The notes under the pieces are model-generated. The model made no database searches and was not told the DNA's origin. It saw only the letters and a program-made list of their open reading frames with translations. A stretch of 64,000 nt of DNA from Saururus chinensis (Eukaryota > Streptophyta > Magnoliopsida > Piperales > Saururaceae), in contig CP141149.1 in the NCBI GenBank assembly GCA_035235625.1, forward strand, positions 14,077,893 through 14,141,892. Direction: 5' to 3'. Below, piece by piece: positions 11,400 through 23,929 of the stretch; the stretch's first letter is position 1; each line of letters opens with the position of its first letter. The translations under genes were made by a program, and so were the position numbers.

Positions 11400-11445
11400 T
11401 AAGTAGAAAGGTTCCATCATGTTTTTCAATGTTTGTGTTGGCTGG

Positions 11446-12020
11446 CCTGAAGTGATAGGGAGGGCCATGGCAGCGGAATCCCACCCGGTCATCGCAGGAA
11501 GAGTGCCATAAGAATAGAGGGAAGATATGGCGACAGCAGAATCATTTGTCTCAGCCTCATGGACTTAGCCGTGGTCGCAGTGGCCTACCAGGACGAGTGG
11601 GGAAGATTCAGCAATGGCAGGAGGGGGCTAGATGAACTCACGATGGTAAATGGTTGGCTTCAACCTCTCGGCGGAAATTAGGGGCCAGCCAGGCTAAAGA
11701 AACACCAAGCAGAGCTGAAGATGACGACCCTTAATTCAGTGTCGGGGATAGCACCGGAGATCCCTGAGGCTAGACGGCGGCTAACAAAGAAAAGTTGGGA
11801 TGAGTGGTTGAAAGGGAGTTGCACCGGTGGGTGAGGGCCACTAGAGAGAGAGGCTTGCTAGCCTTTCATGGCGGCAACAACCTCCTGCTGGGACTGCACA
11901 ATGGTTGCGAAGGTGTCTAAGGGATGCCGAATTTGCTCCGCCCAGCCATCGTGGTCAGTTTTCCACTCAACGGCATGTGCATCAATTTCCTGCGGTATTT
12001 CGGTCACCTCCACCTAACGT
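11446..12020 (-). pseudogene. Unassigned retroelement interior, possible gag fragment
   Basis: A GC-richer stretch unlike its flanks. The minus strand is open for about 50 codons (12008-11858), including EVTEIPQEIDAHAVEWKTDH and GWAEQIRHPLDTFATIVQ, and ends in a stop. Its place downstream of a PBS and LTR on the minus strand (16281-16609), interrupted only by the long LTR 12021-16176, suggests it is the start of that element's interior. No domain is recognised. Confidence 0.4.
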
Positions 12021-12659
12021 TGTGTCACGCCCTGGCGATGCCCGAGCCAAACCCGGTCCAAGGATTGGTCAAGCGCGCGGGGACGACGAAGAAAAATTGA
12101 GAAATGATTTAGCGGAAGACTTAACCCTAACCATGGACGATTTAACAGAACTACGAAGTACGCACAATCCTTTGAGCAAAAGTAAATAAGAAGGAAAGAA
12201 AGAGTGTTGTTTATCACAAAGTAAATAACTAATTTTAAACCCACATGCTTAGTTAACTAAAGCCCACACTAGCTCAAATAAGTCTTAAGCAAACATAACT
12301 GTAAAATGTGACATAAATTTAAAACAAAGAATCCTACACAAAGGTTCTAAACATAAGCATAAAACCAAAGAACATAAGTCACACAACAATCTCTATGATC
12401 ACATCCAAGCCATCTCCGACCTTTCCTCAAAGAGGAGATCCTGTCCGTCTGCGTGTCGCACCACGCAACCCCAAAACAAAACACAAAAAAGAGAGGTGAG
12501 TTTAACAAACTCAATAATGGTTTTTAATATCACTATCAACATCAACAATACGACAGCATAGCAATATAATCATTCAAATCAAAGATTTACATGGTGCATC
12601 ATTTTCTGATCACGCATCCACATCACCTAAAACTGCATCATAGTGCATAATCCACATAA

Positions 12660-13615
12660 TTTCATTCTCATCATAACACCCTGCATGAAATGTATCTCTA
12701 ACGTACATATTCCATTATACATCATACCATAATCAACCTGCATGAATGTATCTCTAACATACATATTCCATCATGCATCACCTCATAACAACCTGCATGA
12801 ATGTATCTTTAACATACATATTCCATCATGCATCATATCATAATCAACCTGCATGAATGTATCTCTAACATACATATTCCATCATGCATCATATCATAAT
12901 CAACCTGCATGAATGTATCTCTAACATACACATTCCATCATGCATCACATCATAACAACTTGCATGAATGTATCTCTAACATATATATTTCATCATGCAT
13001 CATATCATAATCAACCTGCATGGATGTATATCTAACATACATATTTCATCGTGCATCACATCATAACAACCTGCATGAATGTATCTTTAACATACATATT
13101 TCATCATGCATCATATCAAAATCAACCTGTATGAATGTATCTCTAACATACATATTCCATCATGCATCACATCATAACAACCTCCATGAATATATCTCTA
13201 ACATACATATTCCATCATGCATCATATCAAAATCAACCTGCATGAATGTATCTCTAACATATATATTTTATTGTGCATCACATCATAACAACCTGCATAA
13301 ATGTATCTCTAACATACATATTCCATCATGCATCATATCAAAATCAACCTGCATGAATGTATCTTTAACATACATATTCCCTCATACATCGCATCATAAC
13401 AACCTACATGAATGTATCTCTAACATACATATTCCATCATGCATCACGTCATAACAACCTGCATGAATGTATCTCTAACATACATATTCCATCGTGCATC
13501 ACATCATAACAACTTGCATGAATGTATCTCTAACATACATATTCCATCCTGCATCACGTCATAACAACCTGCATGAATGTATCTCTAACATACATATTCC
13601 ATCATGCATCATATC
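12660..13615. repeat. Tandem array, 54/57-bp units in a 111-bp higher-order pattern
   Basis: About 17 units with the core CTGCATGAATGTATCTCTAA followed by CATACATATTCCATCATGC. Units alternate between a linker of the type CATCATATCATAATCAACC (57-bp spacing) and CATCACATCATAACAACC (54-bp spacing), giving a dimeric period near 111. The last units drop the alternation. It lies inside the long LTR. The 144-codon open frame across it is a by-product of the repeat. Confidence 0.88.
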
Positions 13616-13694
13616 ATTCTCATTCACCATGCATGTATAAGTGTCACATACCCACACTAGTCCATCATGCAAATCCACACACATAGAGAATAAA

Positions 13695-13960
13695 CCTGCT
13701 CTTCAAGGCTGGAGCCCTCGAGCAAACGCTTATTAAATAAATATGCTCTTCAAGGTCAAAGCCTTCGAGCAACTCTTATCACATAGACATGCTCTTCAAG
13801 GTCAAAACCTTCGAGCAACTCCTGCTCCTCAAGACCAACACCTTCGAGCAACTCTTGCTCCTCAAGGCCAACACCTTCGAGCAATGCCTGCCCATCAAGT
13901 CTAAACTCCCGGGCAACCCTGCTTGTCAAGACTAACGTCCCAAGCAACAACACCTAGTAA
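13695..13960. repeat. Short tandem repeat of GCTCTTCAAGG...CCTTCGAGC units
   Basis: About six degenerate units, each opening with GCTCTTCAAGG or GCTCCTCAAG and closing with CTTCGAGCAAC. Opening and closing parts are partly complementary, so each unit could form a small hairpin. It is inside the same LTR. Confidence 0.75.
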
Positions 13961-14914
13961 GCCGATGCACTCAGACAAACCAGCTGGATTCTCAGGGTCC
14001 AGCGAATCATAAATAATCTCAATCCACAGGACAAGTACACAACTCATCCCTACTTAACTCCATTTAACTAGACTCAACCCGAGGAGTGCACTCGTTCCAC
14101 ACAGGAACACAAATCAAAACATGTCCTTTCTGACCAATCAACTTATGATTAATCCACGACCGATCAATCCGGCACACGATTTCACCACATTTGCATCCAA
14201 TCGATTAAATTCGATTAACCTCGATAAAGCCTTAATTATAAATCTATTTTCATGATGCATGCAACATGGTACATACATGAACAAGGCATACATGAACCCT
14301 AATCCATGATAAGTGCTCTCATCAGCCCCTAATGCATCATTCATAATCACAATATCAAGCATCAACATCATCATTTAACCCCCACATGTGTGTGTAACTA
14401 GTCGAAGCATTTCACACAATGCATGTCAACATACTTGAAATTAAACTCACTACCACACTACACATGTGAATTTCCATCTAAATATGAATTCCAGCGGAAA
14501 TCATAGGAGAAAAAATGTTGAAATCATAACTCAAAACAAAACTCAACCACAAAGGCTACACACATATAAGATCATTCATTTCATCCTTGAGTCATGACAT
14601 TCACCAACATCCACACATCAACTAACTACATTCTATCATGACAAATCAGTCCATTAATAGGTTGTAGTTCTACTAAAAATATGCTTAACCAAAGGGAATC
14701 AACCATTCATAATTTCAAGATGACAATTCCAACATCATGCCACAAAATATAAGTCATTCCACAAATCTCTAAGCATATATCTCAACTCCATAACCTCAAT
14801 AGCATGCCTTTCCAGTAGCATAACATAGCTTAAAACACTCCACATTCATATGAAATTGGCAAGCTAAAGTGGAATCATCGAAATAAACATCATGCATTAG
14901 AACATAATTCTACT

Positions 14915-15090
14915 GTATAGCCGTTCGAACGCCCTTTAGGCCGTTAGATCGGCTAAACGGGAAAATTTTAAAATTCACAGTTTGGCCGTTTGAACGCCTA
15001 GCAGGCCGTTCAATTGGCTGGAAAACTGTCGTTCCGACAGTGTTGCCGTTCGAATGCCCAGAAGGGCCGTTCGAACGCCAACAAGGCAGA
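14915..15090. repeat. GCCGTTCGAACGCC palindromic repeats
   Basis: Several copies of GCCGTTCGAACGCC-like palindromes (centred on TTCGAA), for example at about 14932, 14984, 15047 and 15068, in the U3-proximal part of the long LTR. Confidence 0.7.
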
Positions 15091-16176
15091 ACTGACCTTC
15101 TTCTTCCTTTCGCAAACCAAACCGAAACACCATTGATAACACTTCAAATTAACATCTAACACCCTAATCATCATCAAAAGTCCTTCATGACTTCCAGAAT
15201 GTTAAACCATACCATAATAATACAAAACCCTAAGAAATCGGGATTAAATATTTCTATTTTCTAATCATGTCATTAACACACCAAATCAAGTAACTCCATT
15301 CGAAATAAGCCAAAAATCAAGAGTTTTACCATAGATAAACTGAAATTGCAAAGATCCATTACCTTAGCACTTGATTAAGCTCAAATTTGAGGGTCACCCT
15401 TCTTGAAAACCTTACAAACACATTAAGTTTGAATTAAACTCCATTAAAAATCAATTTACCAAAGAAATTCCTAATTAAAACTTAGATCTAGGGCTTGTTG
15501 ATTGTAAAAATTGAATTTTGAAAGCTAGGGTTTGTAGTAAAATACAAATCAGTAGTTTTTGATGTCCAAAAATGAATTGAAACAAAGGGGAAATGGTAGA
15601 TTTAGAAGAGATTAAGAAGAAAGCTAGGGTATAGTGCTTAATTAGAGTAGGCTTACCTTAAACACCTTCTAATTTGGGCCTAATTGGGGATTAGGCCTGA
15701 CCTCTCCTCCTCAGCCTATTCCCAAATTAGAAATGGCTCAGGTTTTGCCTTTTATAGTAAGGGTCGGGGTATGTATGGGTAAGTTATAGGGTGTAAATAG
15801 GAAAAGTAAGCTAAAAATGGGTATTTTACAAATTTAAACACTAATTAAGCCTAAGAAAATTCTGAAAATTTTTGTATAACCTTAAGTTGATGTTTGGGTT
15901 CATTTGGCACAAAAACCAAAATTTCGACGGTGAGGCCCACAGGGATCCCGCCAAAACCCTAATTTTTGGAAAAATAGTGAAAATTCTAAAAAATCTCAAA
16001 ATTCACATTTGATTCAAAATCACTTAAAACCATAAATCTTAAAGTTGATTTTGATTAAAACCATCATAAACACCATTTATTCATGAAACCACCGAATAAA
16101 TCAGAAAATGCGTTAACCTCACGATAATCGATGATTAAAGAAAACCAAAAACCGGTTTAAGATCAGGGATCTTACA

Positions 16177-16301
16177 TGTTGGGTGATAGCCACATTGGAA
16201 GGCTCTCAGCCTCAAAACCGAATGAGCTTTCTTTCTTCTTGCAGGGTCGAGTCACGGCGGCAATGAAGTGATACGTGAAAGGTAAGCTTTGAAACCAATT
16301 C
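16177..16301 (-). other. Retroelement leader and primer binding site
   Basis: On the minus strand ATTGGTTTCAAAGC (16300-16287) follows directly after the LTR end. It resembles the initiator-Met tRNA primer site ATTGGTATCAGAGC with two mismatches. The leader then runs into the nested long LTR at 16176. Confidence 0.65.
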
Positions 16302-16609
16302 TGTAACCTGTAGGTTACAAGGGTGAAAATAAGGGAAGAATGTGCAAGGGAAAGGAGAAGAAGGGGAAAAAGGTTAGGGAAGGACAAAGATAAATTAACT
16401 TAATTAACTGCTCAAATTCGTAACTAATGACTAGGAGGAGTACATGATTTATAGATTTCAGCCTTCTTTAATTATAATTAGGAAAATAAATCTAAACTAA
16501 AAAAATAAGAATAATGAGACTCCTACCTTTAATAAAACATAACATTACTAGAAAACTAACCTAAACTAAGGCATATTATATAAAAAATGCCTAATTCAAA
16601 ATCATAACA
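16302..16609 (-). mobile_element. 5' LTR of a retroelement on the minus strand
   Basis: Read on the minus strand it starts TGTTATGATTTTG and ends GGTTACA, next to the primer binding site. A TATA-like CTATAAATC lies at about 16450. The partner LTR is not in the window, so the boundaries rest on the PBS and the TG...CA ends only. Confidence 0.55.
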
Positions 16610-17927
<1,318 letters not shown>

Positions 17928-18136
17928 GGGAAGCATTTTTAATATTTCCCTTTGATAATAATCCCAACATAGGGAATGCATAAGAGCCATTTATCCTAAT
18001 ATATACGCTAACATACATTAGCACGTACTAGCGCTAATATATATTAGCATGTACTCCATCGATCTCACATATCAAGGGTTTTCATGTGTTCTTTATGTTG
18101 GGCTCATTATCATTACTGAGCATAAAAAACACTTCC
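17928..18136. mobile_element. Palindromic MITE (GGGAAG family), copy 2
   Basis: Left end GGGAAGCATTTTT; right end, reverse complemented, GGAAGTGTTTTTTATGCTC. The middle holds CTAACATACATTAGCACG and CGCTAATATATATTAGCATG, the family's TTAGCGTA-like core. No clean flanking duplication was seen. It abuts the left edge of duplication copy B. Confidence 0.65.
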
Positions 18137-18720
18137 TTTGACAATTGGTGCTATTACATAACTAACACCATACAATTCGAATAATGTGAATAACAAGTCA
18201 GATTCCATCTCCTTTGTATTCTTCCTGATATTTTAAGCAAATAACATAAGCACGTTTTTCTTCAATCCTCTGCACACCAAAATAAGTGGTTGGGAAATGA
18301 TTTTGACATTTTATTTTTTTTGCTAAGTAAGCTTTCAGGCATAGCTGCCCTTTTCATTCAATAAAAATTGTGATAATACTACAAGGCTGAGAAAAACCCA
18401 AATGGATAAAAAAACAAAAGGTTGAAATTGTCATTCAGATTTTGAAGAGGGAAAAGCAGAACGAGGCAGTCCAAAGCTCACTTCTGATCCGAGCATGTAG
18501 ATGATATTTTATGGAGATGGGCTTCTTCAAAAAATCATATTATGACGTTCTCCCATCTTTTTGATACATTTTACTAAAGTTAACTCATGATTAGAGATTA
18601 ATTATGAGCTTTTTCTTTCCCAAAATGAGATTTGTAGGAACCTATTTGGTATTATTTAAAGAATAAGAAAACTTTAATTGGGCTAGCTTATCAAGGTGGA
18701 GCAATAATTATCTCTGCAAA

Positions 18721-19085
18721 AAAATTAATTGAATTAAATAAAGAGTCTACACCCCTTATTTTGGCCAACCCCACCCACATATATAGAGAGGTAGACATCT
18801 ACCAGCTCTATTATTAAGGATGAGGTGGCTCAAAGAAGGGGTGGGACATCTACCAACTCTATTAATGATAGAGACATCTAAATTTGACCCAATTATAAAA
18901 AAAATTAATTGAATCAAATAAAGAGTCTACACCCCTTATTTTGGCCAAGCCAACCCCACCCTACAAATAGAGAGGTAGACATCTATCAACTCCATTATTA
19001 AGGATGAGGTGGCTCAAAGACGGGGTGGGACATCTACCAACTCTATTAATAATAGGGACATCTAGATATGACCCAATTATTTATC
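18721..19085. repeat. 180-bp tandem repeat, two full units plus a third partial
   Basis: Units start at 18721 and 18901 (AAAAATTAATTGAAT, then AAAGAGTCTACACCCC). Both contain GAGGTAGACATCTA, AAGGATGAGGTGGCTC and GTGGGACATCTACCAACTC. A third, partial unit continues at about 19110-19460 and is split by the MITE at 19126. Copy A carries a single, shorter version at about 8795-8895. Confidence 0.85.
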
Positions 19086-19125
19086 ATTTTTATGATGTTT
19101 TGATGCACCCCACCCCCACATATAG

Positions 19126-19348
19126 GGAAATATTTTTTATGTTTCGTAAAGAGTGTGAGTTGAGTGTAAGGAATGCCTAGGAGATATCGATTTTTAAAAT
19201 TAATGGTGCATACGATAACGCATATTAGTGCAAGTAAAATATATATTAATGTGCACTACCATGTGCACCGTCAATTTTAAAAATTATGTCTCCTAAGTAT
19301 TTTTTACGCTTAGTTTACACTAAATATGGAACATAAAAAATACTTTCC
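19126..19348. mobile_element. Palindromic MITE (GGGAAG family), copy 3
   Basis: Left end GGGAAATATTTTTTATGTTT; right end, reverse complemented, GGAAAGTATTTTTTATGTTC. Exact 7-bp repeats ACATATA flank it (19119-19125, 19349-19355). Inside are GTAAGGAATGCC, the ATCGATTTTTAAAATTAATG arm and its partner CAATTTTAAAAATTATG, as in copy 1. It splits a tandem unit and is absent from copy A. Confidence 0.82.
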
Positions 19349-19723
19349 ACATATATATAGAGTAAACATGTATTGACTCTACAAATAATAAGGATGAGGT
19401 GGCTACAAAAAGGGTGGGACATCTACCAAGTCTTTTAATATGGACATCTTAGATCTGGCCGAGTTATCTATGATGATTATCTATGATGATGTGACATTCA
19501 TCAAATACAGCCAAGCAAGATTATTTGGGTATCACCCCCACGCCCCATTCAGTGGTCCATGTCTCCGTGAGATGATAGGCAGATAAGAAATTTGATTTGG
19601 TATGAATATTACTTTTAATCCTCCAAGGGCCGGCCAGGATGGCTCTCACGGATCCCATAACTCATTTCTTCAAACTCTAAGTACATCATTATCCTATGAC
19701 CAACAAATTTTGCCCAAGTATAT

Positions 19724-20009
19724 ACTTTTTCTATTCTATATTAAATGCCTCATTTTAAATAAAGTATTTATTTTATATTAAGTGTCTTATTTCATATGCT
19801 CACCGTGAGCAGAAAGTTTCTGATATATTTCTTACTATAAGTAGGAGAAGAATGAGAATCTAAATTAGTTAGAGTTATAATAATCTAAATTAGTTAGAGT
19901 TAATAAGATTTTTTTATTTTTTTGTGGTCTAAGTTGCTTCTCACCTTTTTTTAAATTTATTTTTTTTAAAATAAGATACTTAATATATATGGGCCAGAGG
20001 GAGGAGCAT
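19724..20009. mobile_element. Stowaway-like MITE, copy B counterpart
   Basis: Same element and same site as 9121-9400. The ends ATTAAATGCCTCATTTT and AAATAAGATACTTAATATA...GGGAGGAG are inverted relatives. Confidence 0.68.
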
Positions 20010-20161
20010 ATAACTTTACACAATTTAGACAAAAAGCATTCTTAAAATGATATAAGAGATATGTGCTAACTGCCCTTCCTCATCCACCTCATTATTATCC
20101 TATTTACTCTCAGCTATGACAACAAAATGAGGAACTGTTCAACAAAGAAGACGTTGAGCTT

Positions 20162-20334
20162 TAGATAGTGATATTTATACAACAAAAATACCAACAAAAC
20201 TTAGATATGACTTTTGGTTGGACTTAATAAGTGGGACTCACATCAAAGTTTACTTTGGGCTCATTTATACAAACCGATCAAAATTATGGTGTGAATTTTT
20301 GTTGTATATTTTTTATGTGTAAACATTATTTTCC
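20162..20334. mobile_element. MITE of the TAGTGATATT family, older copy in duplication B
   Basis: Counterpart of 9568-9740 at the same position in the duplication, with TAGATAGTGATATTTATAC at the left and AACATTATTTTCC at the right. Confidence 0.7.
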
Positions 20335-20719
20335 TTAAGTTTTAGATTAACTTAAATGTTGATGCACGACCTTTGACATGTAGGGCCCACATTTTCTAAA
20401 CATGATTGATGCAAAATAACTTATTAGGTTATCATGTCGGATTCATCGTATTCCTTGAATAATGTTTATATGCATACAATGTCACAATCAGGGAATTCAT
20501 ATTCCCACAGAATATGGAAGTTACTATAGAGAGAGAATCTTGGATTCTACTCATACATAATCTTAAGAGTAAAGGAAGGCATTGCTAGATTCAAAATTTC
20601 ATCGTTGAATTTCAAATGGCAAATGCTATTTCTATCTCATTAGCTAAACGTAGATTAGGTCTTCCTTTATATATTTAGGTGGGGACCTTTGTGTGTGTGT
20701 ATCGGTGTGTATTTGAGAA

Positions 20720-20890
20720 GGATAGTGATATTCCCACAACAAAAGTACCCACAAAAACTCACACAAGAGTTTTGATTGGCTTTCATAAGTGGGCTCCACA
20801 ATAAACTCACATGGGCTTACTCATCTTGACCAATCAAAAGTCATGTGTGAGTTTTTGTTGTGTACTTTTGATGTGAAAATATCATTTTCC
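20720..20890. mobile_element. MITE of the TAGTGATATT family, young insertion with 9-bp target repeat
   Basis: Left end GGATAGTGATATTCCCACAA; right end, reverse complemented, GGAAAATGATATTTTCACAT. Further in, AAAAGTAC and CACAAAAACTCACACA pair with their complements. ATTTGAGAA flanks both sides (20711-20719 and 20891-20899) and occurs once at the empty site in copy A (10159-10167). A 9-bp duplication fits the Mutator superfamily. Confidence 0.9.
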
Positions 20891-22526
20891 ATTTGAGAAA
20901 GAATATTCATTCATTGTATCAGAAAGGGACTTGTGTACATGTGAAAATTTTAACATTGCCAAATTATGAAATATACATTTTGGAATGAATGATGCATTTT
21001 CTTATACAGCCCAGCTTCTAGCTTAGCTCTTATTGCCTTTTTTATTATCTATTTTTATTAACAAGGGATGTCAGAGTCTTTAGGATCGGACTAGAAGGAA
21101 ATGAGCAATCTGTCATGTACAAAGTACCACATTTTACCACCAATCCCTTCTGCCATGTAATACGTACCCATCACTTGTAATAGTTAAGTTAGGATATAAT
21201 CCTTGTGAGTTTGGCTAAAGGAGTGGGGGTTTGAACTAACTCATAGAAATTCCATAATCCATTATTAAAAAAACACTAGTTAGACAACGAAAATATGGAT
21301 ACTAGTTCAAAAATCCCGCATTGGCGGGGCCACATATATGCCCCCCCCCCCCCGTCTCCCTAACATTTTGTAAATCTCATGCATATACATCCCCCACCCC
21401 CTAAAACAAAATATTTTGCCCCTCCCCCCTTTAACTTTCCTCTCTTGTCTTTTATTTAGGTTTGCCCCTTCTCAACCGATGTTCTGGCTCCACCCATGTT
21501 CATACCCTATAAAAAGAAAAAAAGAATGTGGCTTTTAATAATATATAGAACATAATTGAGTGACTAAAATATGGCTTTTAATGGAAAAAAATATTGCATA
21601 TATTGATGATTTTTCTTTTTTGCAACCCCTACATAATTTAGTGAACATAAGTTTCATCAAGAGAATGGTAAAATGTGGCACCACAAAATGACGAGGGAGA
21701 GCAAAGTCATTAAAATAGTACTGCGTGAACTTTTAAGGCACACTATAATGTAGCTTGTAGTACTATGTTTATGATTTTTGCCTTCACCATGAAGGCTGGA
21801 GACAGCACAGTAGAAGCCCATGTTAGACTATGGTATGGGCTCGGGCCCGGTATGGTTTAACGTTATTGTGGTCTGGGTGAACTGGTATGGGCCACGAGGT
21901 TCAAGGGTGGTCGCGCCGACCTCACATGTGCCTTTGTTACACTAATTCTATTAGGACCCGCTTACGTCACACATGTATACCAGGTATACGACTAGGTTAT
22001 GTATTAACACGTTGTGAGGCCCAGATAAGTGAATTATGTGTCGAGGGTAGGACTCGTGGTTAACAAGTGGTCCACCCTATCACGGGCTTGGCCTTGTGCA
22101 GGGGGTCTAGGCCTCTGTGGGCTCTGAGAAACAAAGCCCACTCCCGTTGTGTTTGAACCTCAAAAGAAACCGGAAGAAATATAGCAAAGATAGCCCAATT
22201 AAGTTCAGCCCACTTAAGATAGAAATGTGGGAGGGTATTTAAGGGAGAGAAAGAGAGGAGATAGCCCTAGGTGTGGCTCGCCCCCCTCTTGTCTCATCTC
22301 TCCCAATTTGAGCTGCCCCCCTCTCTCTCTTTGGTACGGCCTGCACAAACAAGGAGGATTCCTTGCTGTTGGCCGCCCTCCTTCTCCCCTATCTTGGACT
22401 TCATTGGCAGGCTGATTAAGGGAGAAGTCTCTCCTTCTTTACTGGAACGTAGAGGCTGATTCAAGGGCTGATTCTTGCTGTGATTTTCTTCAAGCCAAAC
22501 GTGGGTTTGTGAGGGATCAACACATA

Positions 22527-23493
22527 GGGTCTATTTGGTTGGTGGAAACGAGGAGAAAGGGAAAGAGAAAGAGAAAGTGAATCCAGGTGAAAGAAAAACT
22601 AGGAGATTCCTAAATATTTTCTACTGTTTGGTTACACAAATAATGTTAGAGAAAATTGACAGTAATAGTGGTGGTAACGGCGGTGGTGGTAGCGATGATG
22701 ATAGTAGTAGCGGTGACGGTGATGGTGGCAGTGGTTGTGGCGGCGGCAGCTGTAGTGGTGGCGGCGGCGGTGGTGATGGTGGCGGCAGTAGCAGCGGTGG
22801 TGGTGGCAGCGGTAGTGGTGGTGCTGACAGCGGAGGTGGTGGCGGCAGCAGTGGTCGCGATGGTGGTGGTGGAGGCGGCGATGGTGGTGGCAGAGATGGT
22901 GGTGGCGGTGACATTGGTAGTGGTAGCGGCGGCAGCGGTGATGGTGGTGGCAGCAGTGGTGGTGGTAGTGGCAGCGGTGGTGGTGATGGCAGCGGTGGTG
23001 GTGATGGCAGCGGTGGTGGCAATGGTTGTGGTGGTGGCGGAGGTGGTCTCGATGGTGGTGGTGGAGGCGGTGATGGTGGTGGTGGTAGTGGTAGAGGTGG
23101 TGGCAGAGATGGTGGTGGTGGTGGCGGCGGTAGAGGCGATGGTGGTGGTGGCAGAGGTGGTGGTAGCAATGGTGGTGGTGGTGAGGCGGTGGCGGTGGCG
23201 ATGGTGGTGGTGGTGGCGGCAGTGGCATCGATAGTGGTGGTGGTGACGGTTGTGGCAGCGGCGATAACAGTGGTGGTGGTAATAGTAGTAGTAAAACGTA
23301 AGTGTTTAGTACAATAATTTTCTCTCAAAATTCATTGGTTGATGGGTGGAAAATCTTTTGTCTAAATTTTCATCCATTTTCTCTTACTTTTCACTCTAGT
23401 TTCTCTTTCCCCGTTCCACCAAACAATGGAAGCCATGAGATTTTAAGAAGATTATTTTCCTTTCTCCTGCTTTCTACCAATCCAAACAGACTT
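22527..23493. mobile_element. Tourist-like MITE expanded by a GGT/GGC-rich core
   Basis: Left end GGGTCTATTTGGTTGGTGGA with AGGAGAAAGG following; the right end CTACCAATCCAAACAGACTT with CCTTTCTCCTG before it is the inverted relative. ATA borders both ends (22524-22526, 23494-23496), a 3-bp duplication of the size used by PIF/Harbinger elements. Inner arms (GTTAGAGAAAATTGAC and CAATAATTTTCTCTC) bracket the trinucleotide core. Confidence 0.65.
22660..23292. repeat. Degenerate GGT/GGC trinucleotide tract
   Basis: About 630 bases of GGT, GGC, AGT, GAT and similar triplets. It produces long Gly-rich, Val/Ala-rich and Pro/His-rich frames on both strands, which are not genes. Confidence 0.93.
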
Positions 23494-23929
23494 ATAAGGT
23501 ATTCTCCTATTCCATTGCTTGTTGATTCTTGAGATTGGTGTGTGTGGGCTGATCTCTTGGAGGGCGTGCAAGGGCTGGACAGGCCATATCAATATGTATT
23601 TGATCCAATTTGCATCTTATGGTTGCATGATTCTTTGATTGGATATAATTTATTGCTAATTGATTGTGTATTGTGCATGATTCCTTTGTAGATTAAATTA
23701 AAGATTAATTTTTGATTAGTGTGTCACCCCCATCCCACCGTGTTTCCGCTAGTCCGACCACTTTTCAGCCCAACGACAATGTGGTCGCTAGTTTTTATTT
23801 GTCAACCACTCGCCAACAATTTTACTGTGAAACTTTGGGAAGCTAATAACACATTAGTAGGGGAACGTTTTTCATGCTCTCTAAAGAGAATCTTTGTTAT
23901 TTAACATGGGCAACACATGTGTTTATCTT

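Larger units (their letters stand above)
8162..11445 (+). repeat. Segmental duplication, copy A (3.3 kb)
   Basis: This block is colinear with 18146-24455. Shared landmarks include GTATTCTTCCT and AAGCACGTTTTTCTTCA (8237/18218), GGGCTAGCTTATCAAGG, a Stowaway-like MITE (9121/19724), an older TAGTGATATT MITE (9568/20162), GAATGATGCATTTTCTTATA (10254/20989), CCTACATAATTTAGTGAACA (about 10754/21628) and GTCAACCACTCGCCA (11034/23802). A hand check of about 178 bases (10007/20539 onward) gave roughly 11 mismatches. It contains no recognisable gene. Copy A lacks several insertions seen in copy B and so shows empty sites. Confidence 0.88.
12021..16176 (-). mobile_element. Long Ty3/gypsy-like solo LTR (4.16 kb) with internal tandem array
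   Basis: Termini are TGTCACGCCC at the left and ...GATCTTACA at the right; read on the minus strand it runs TGTAAGATCCC...GGGCGTGACA. A TATA box on the minus strand (CTATAAAAGG, about 15745-15755) lies about 430 bases from the minus-strand start and sets the orientation. The architecture resembles two other long LTRs here (29959 and 40469). No gag or pol coding is present. Flanks AACGT and TGTTG do not match, so no target duplication supports the ends. Long LTRs of this size occur in Tekay/Del and Tat/Ogre lineages; I cannot choose between them. Confidence 0.65.
21820..23760 (+). mobile_element. Probable LTR insertion in duplication copy B
   Basis: This segment has no counterpart in copy A. 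It opens near TGTTAGACTATGG, holds GGGCTCGGGCCC and GGCCCA motifs, a TATA-like box GGGTATTTAAGGG (about 22233), and C/T-rich transcribed-looking sequence. It ends near GTGTGTCACCCCCATCCC. No gag or pol was found, so it may be a solo LTR. Exact ends and target repeats could not be fixed, and a GGT-rich MITE is nested within it. Confidence 0.5.

Noticed and set aside
13020..13454. 144-codon frame
   Set aside because: It is the translation of a tandem repeat whose two-unit length (111) is divisible by three, so the frame stays open.
12660..13615. Possible CRISPR-like array
   Set aside because: The spacers are not unique; linkers repeat in two alternating types. The setting is a plant LTR.
12016..16181. 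Target-site duplication for the 4.16-kb LTR
   Set aside because: Flanks AACGT and TGTTG do not match, and shifting the ends by a few bases does not help. I therefore call the element without a target repeat.
22535..23328. Long Gly-rich (260 codons), Val/Ala-rich and Pro/His-rich frames on both strands
   Set aside because: They are readings of one degenerate GGT/GGC repeat inside a MITE. All frames are open because the repeat lacks stops, and no signal peptide or domain is present.
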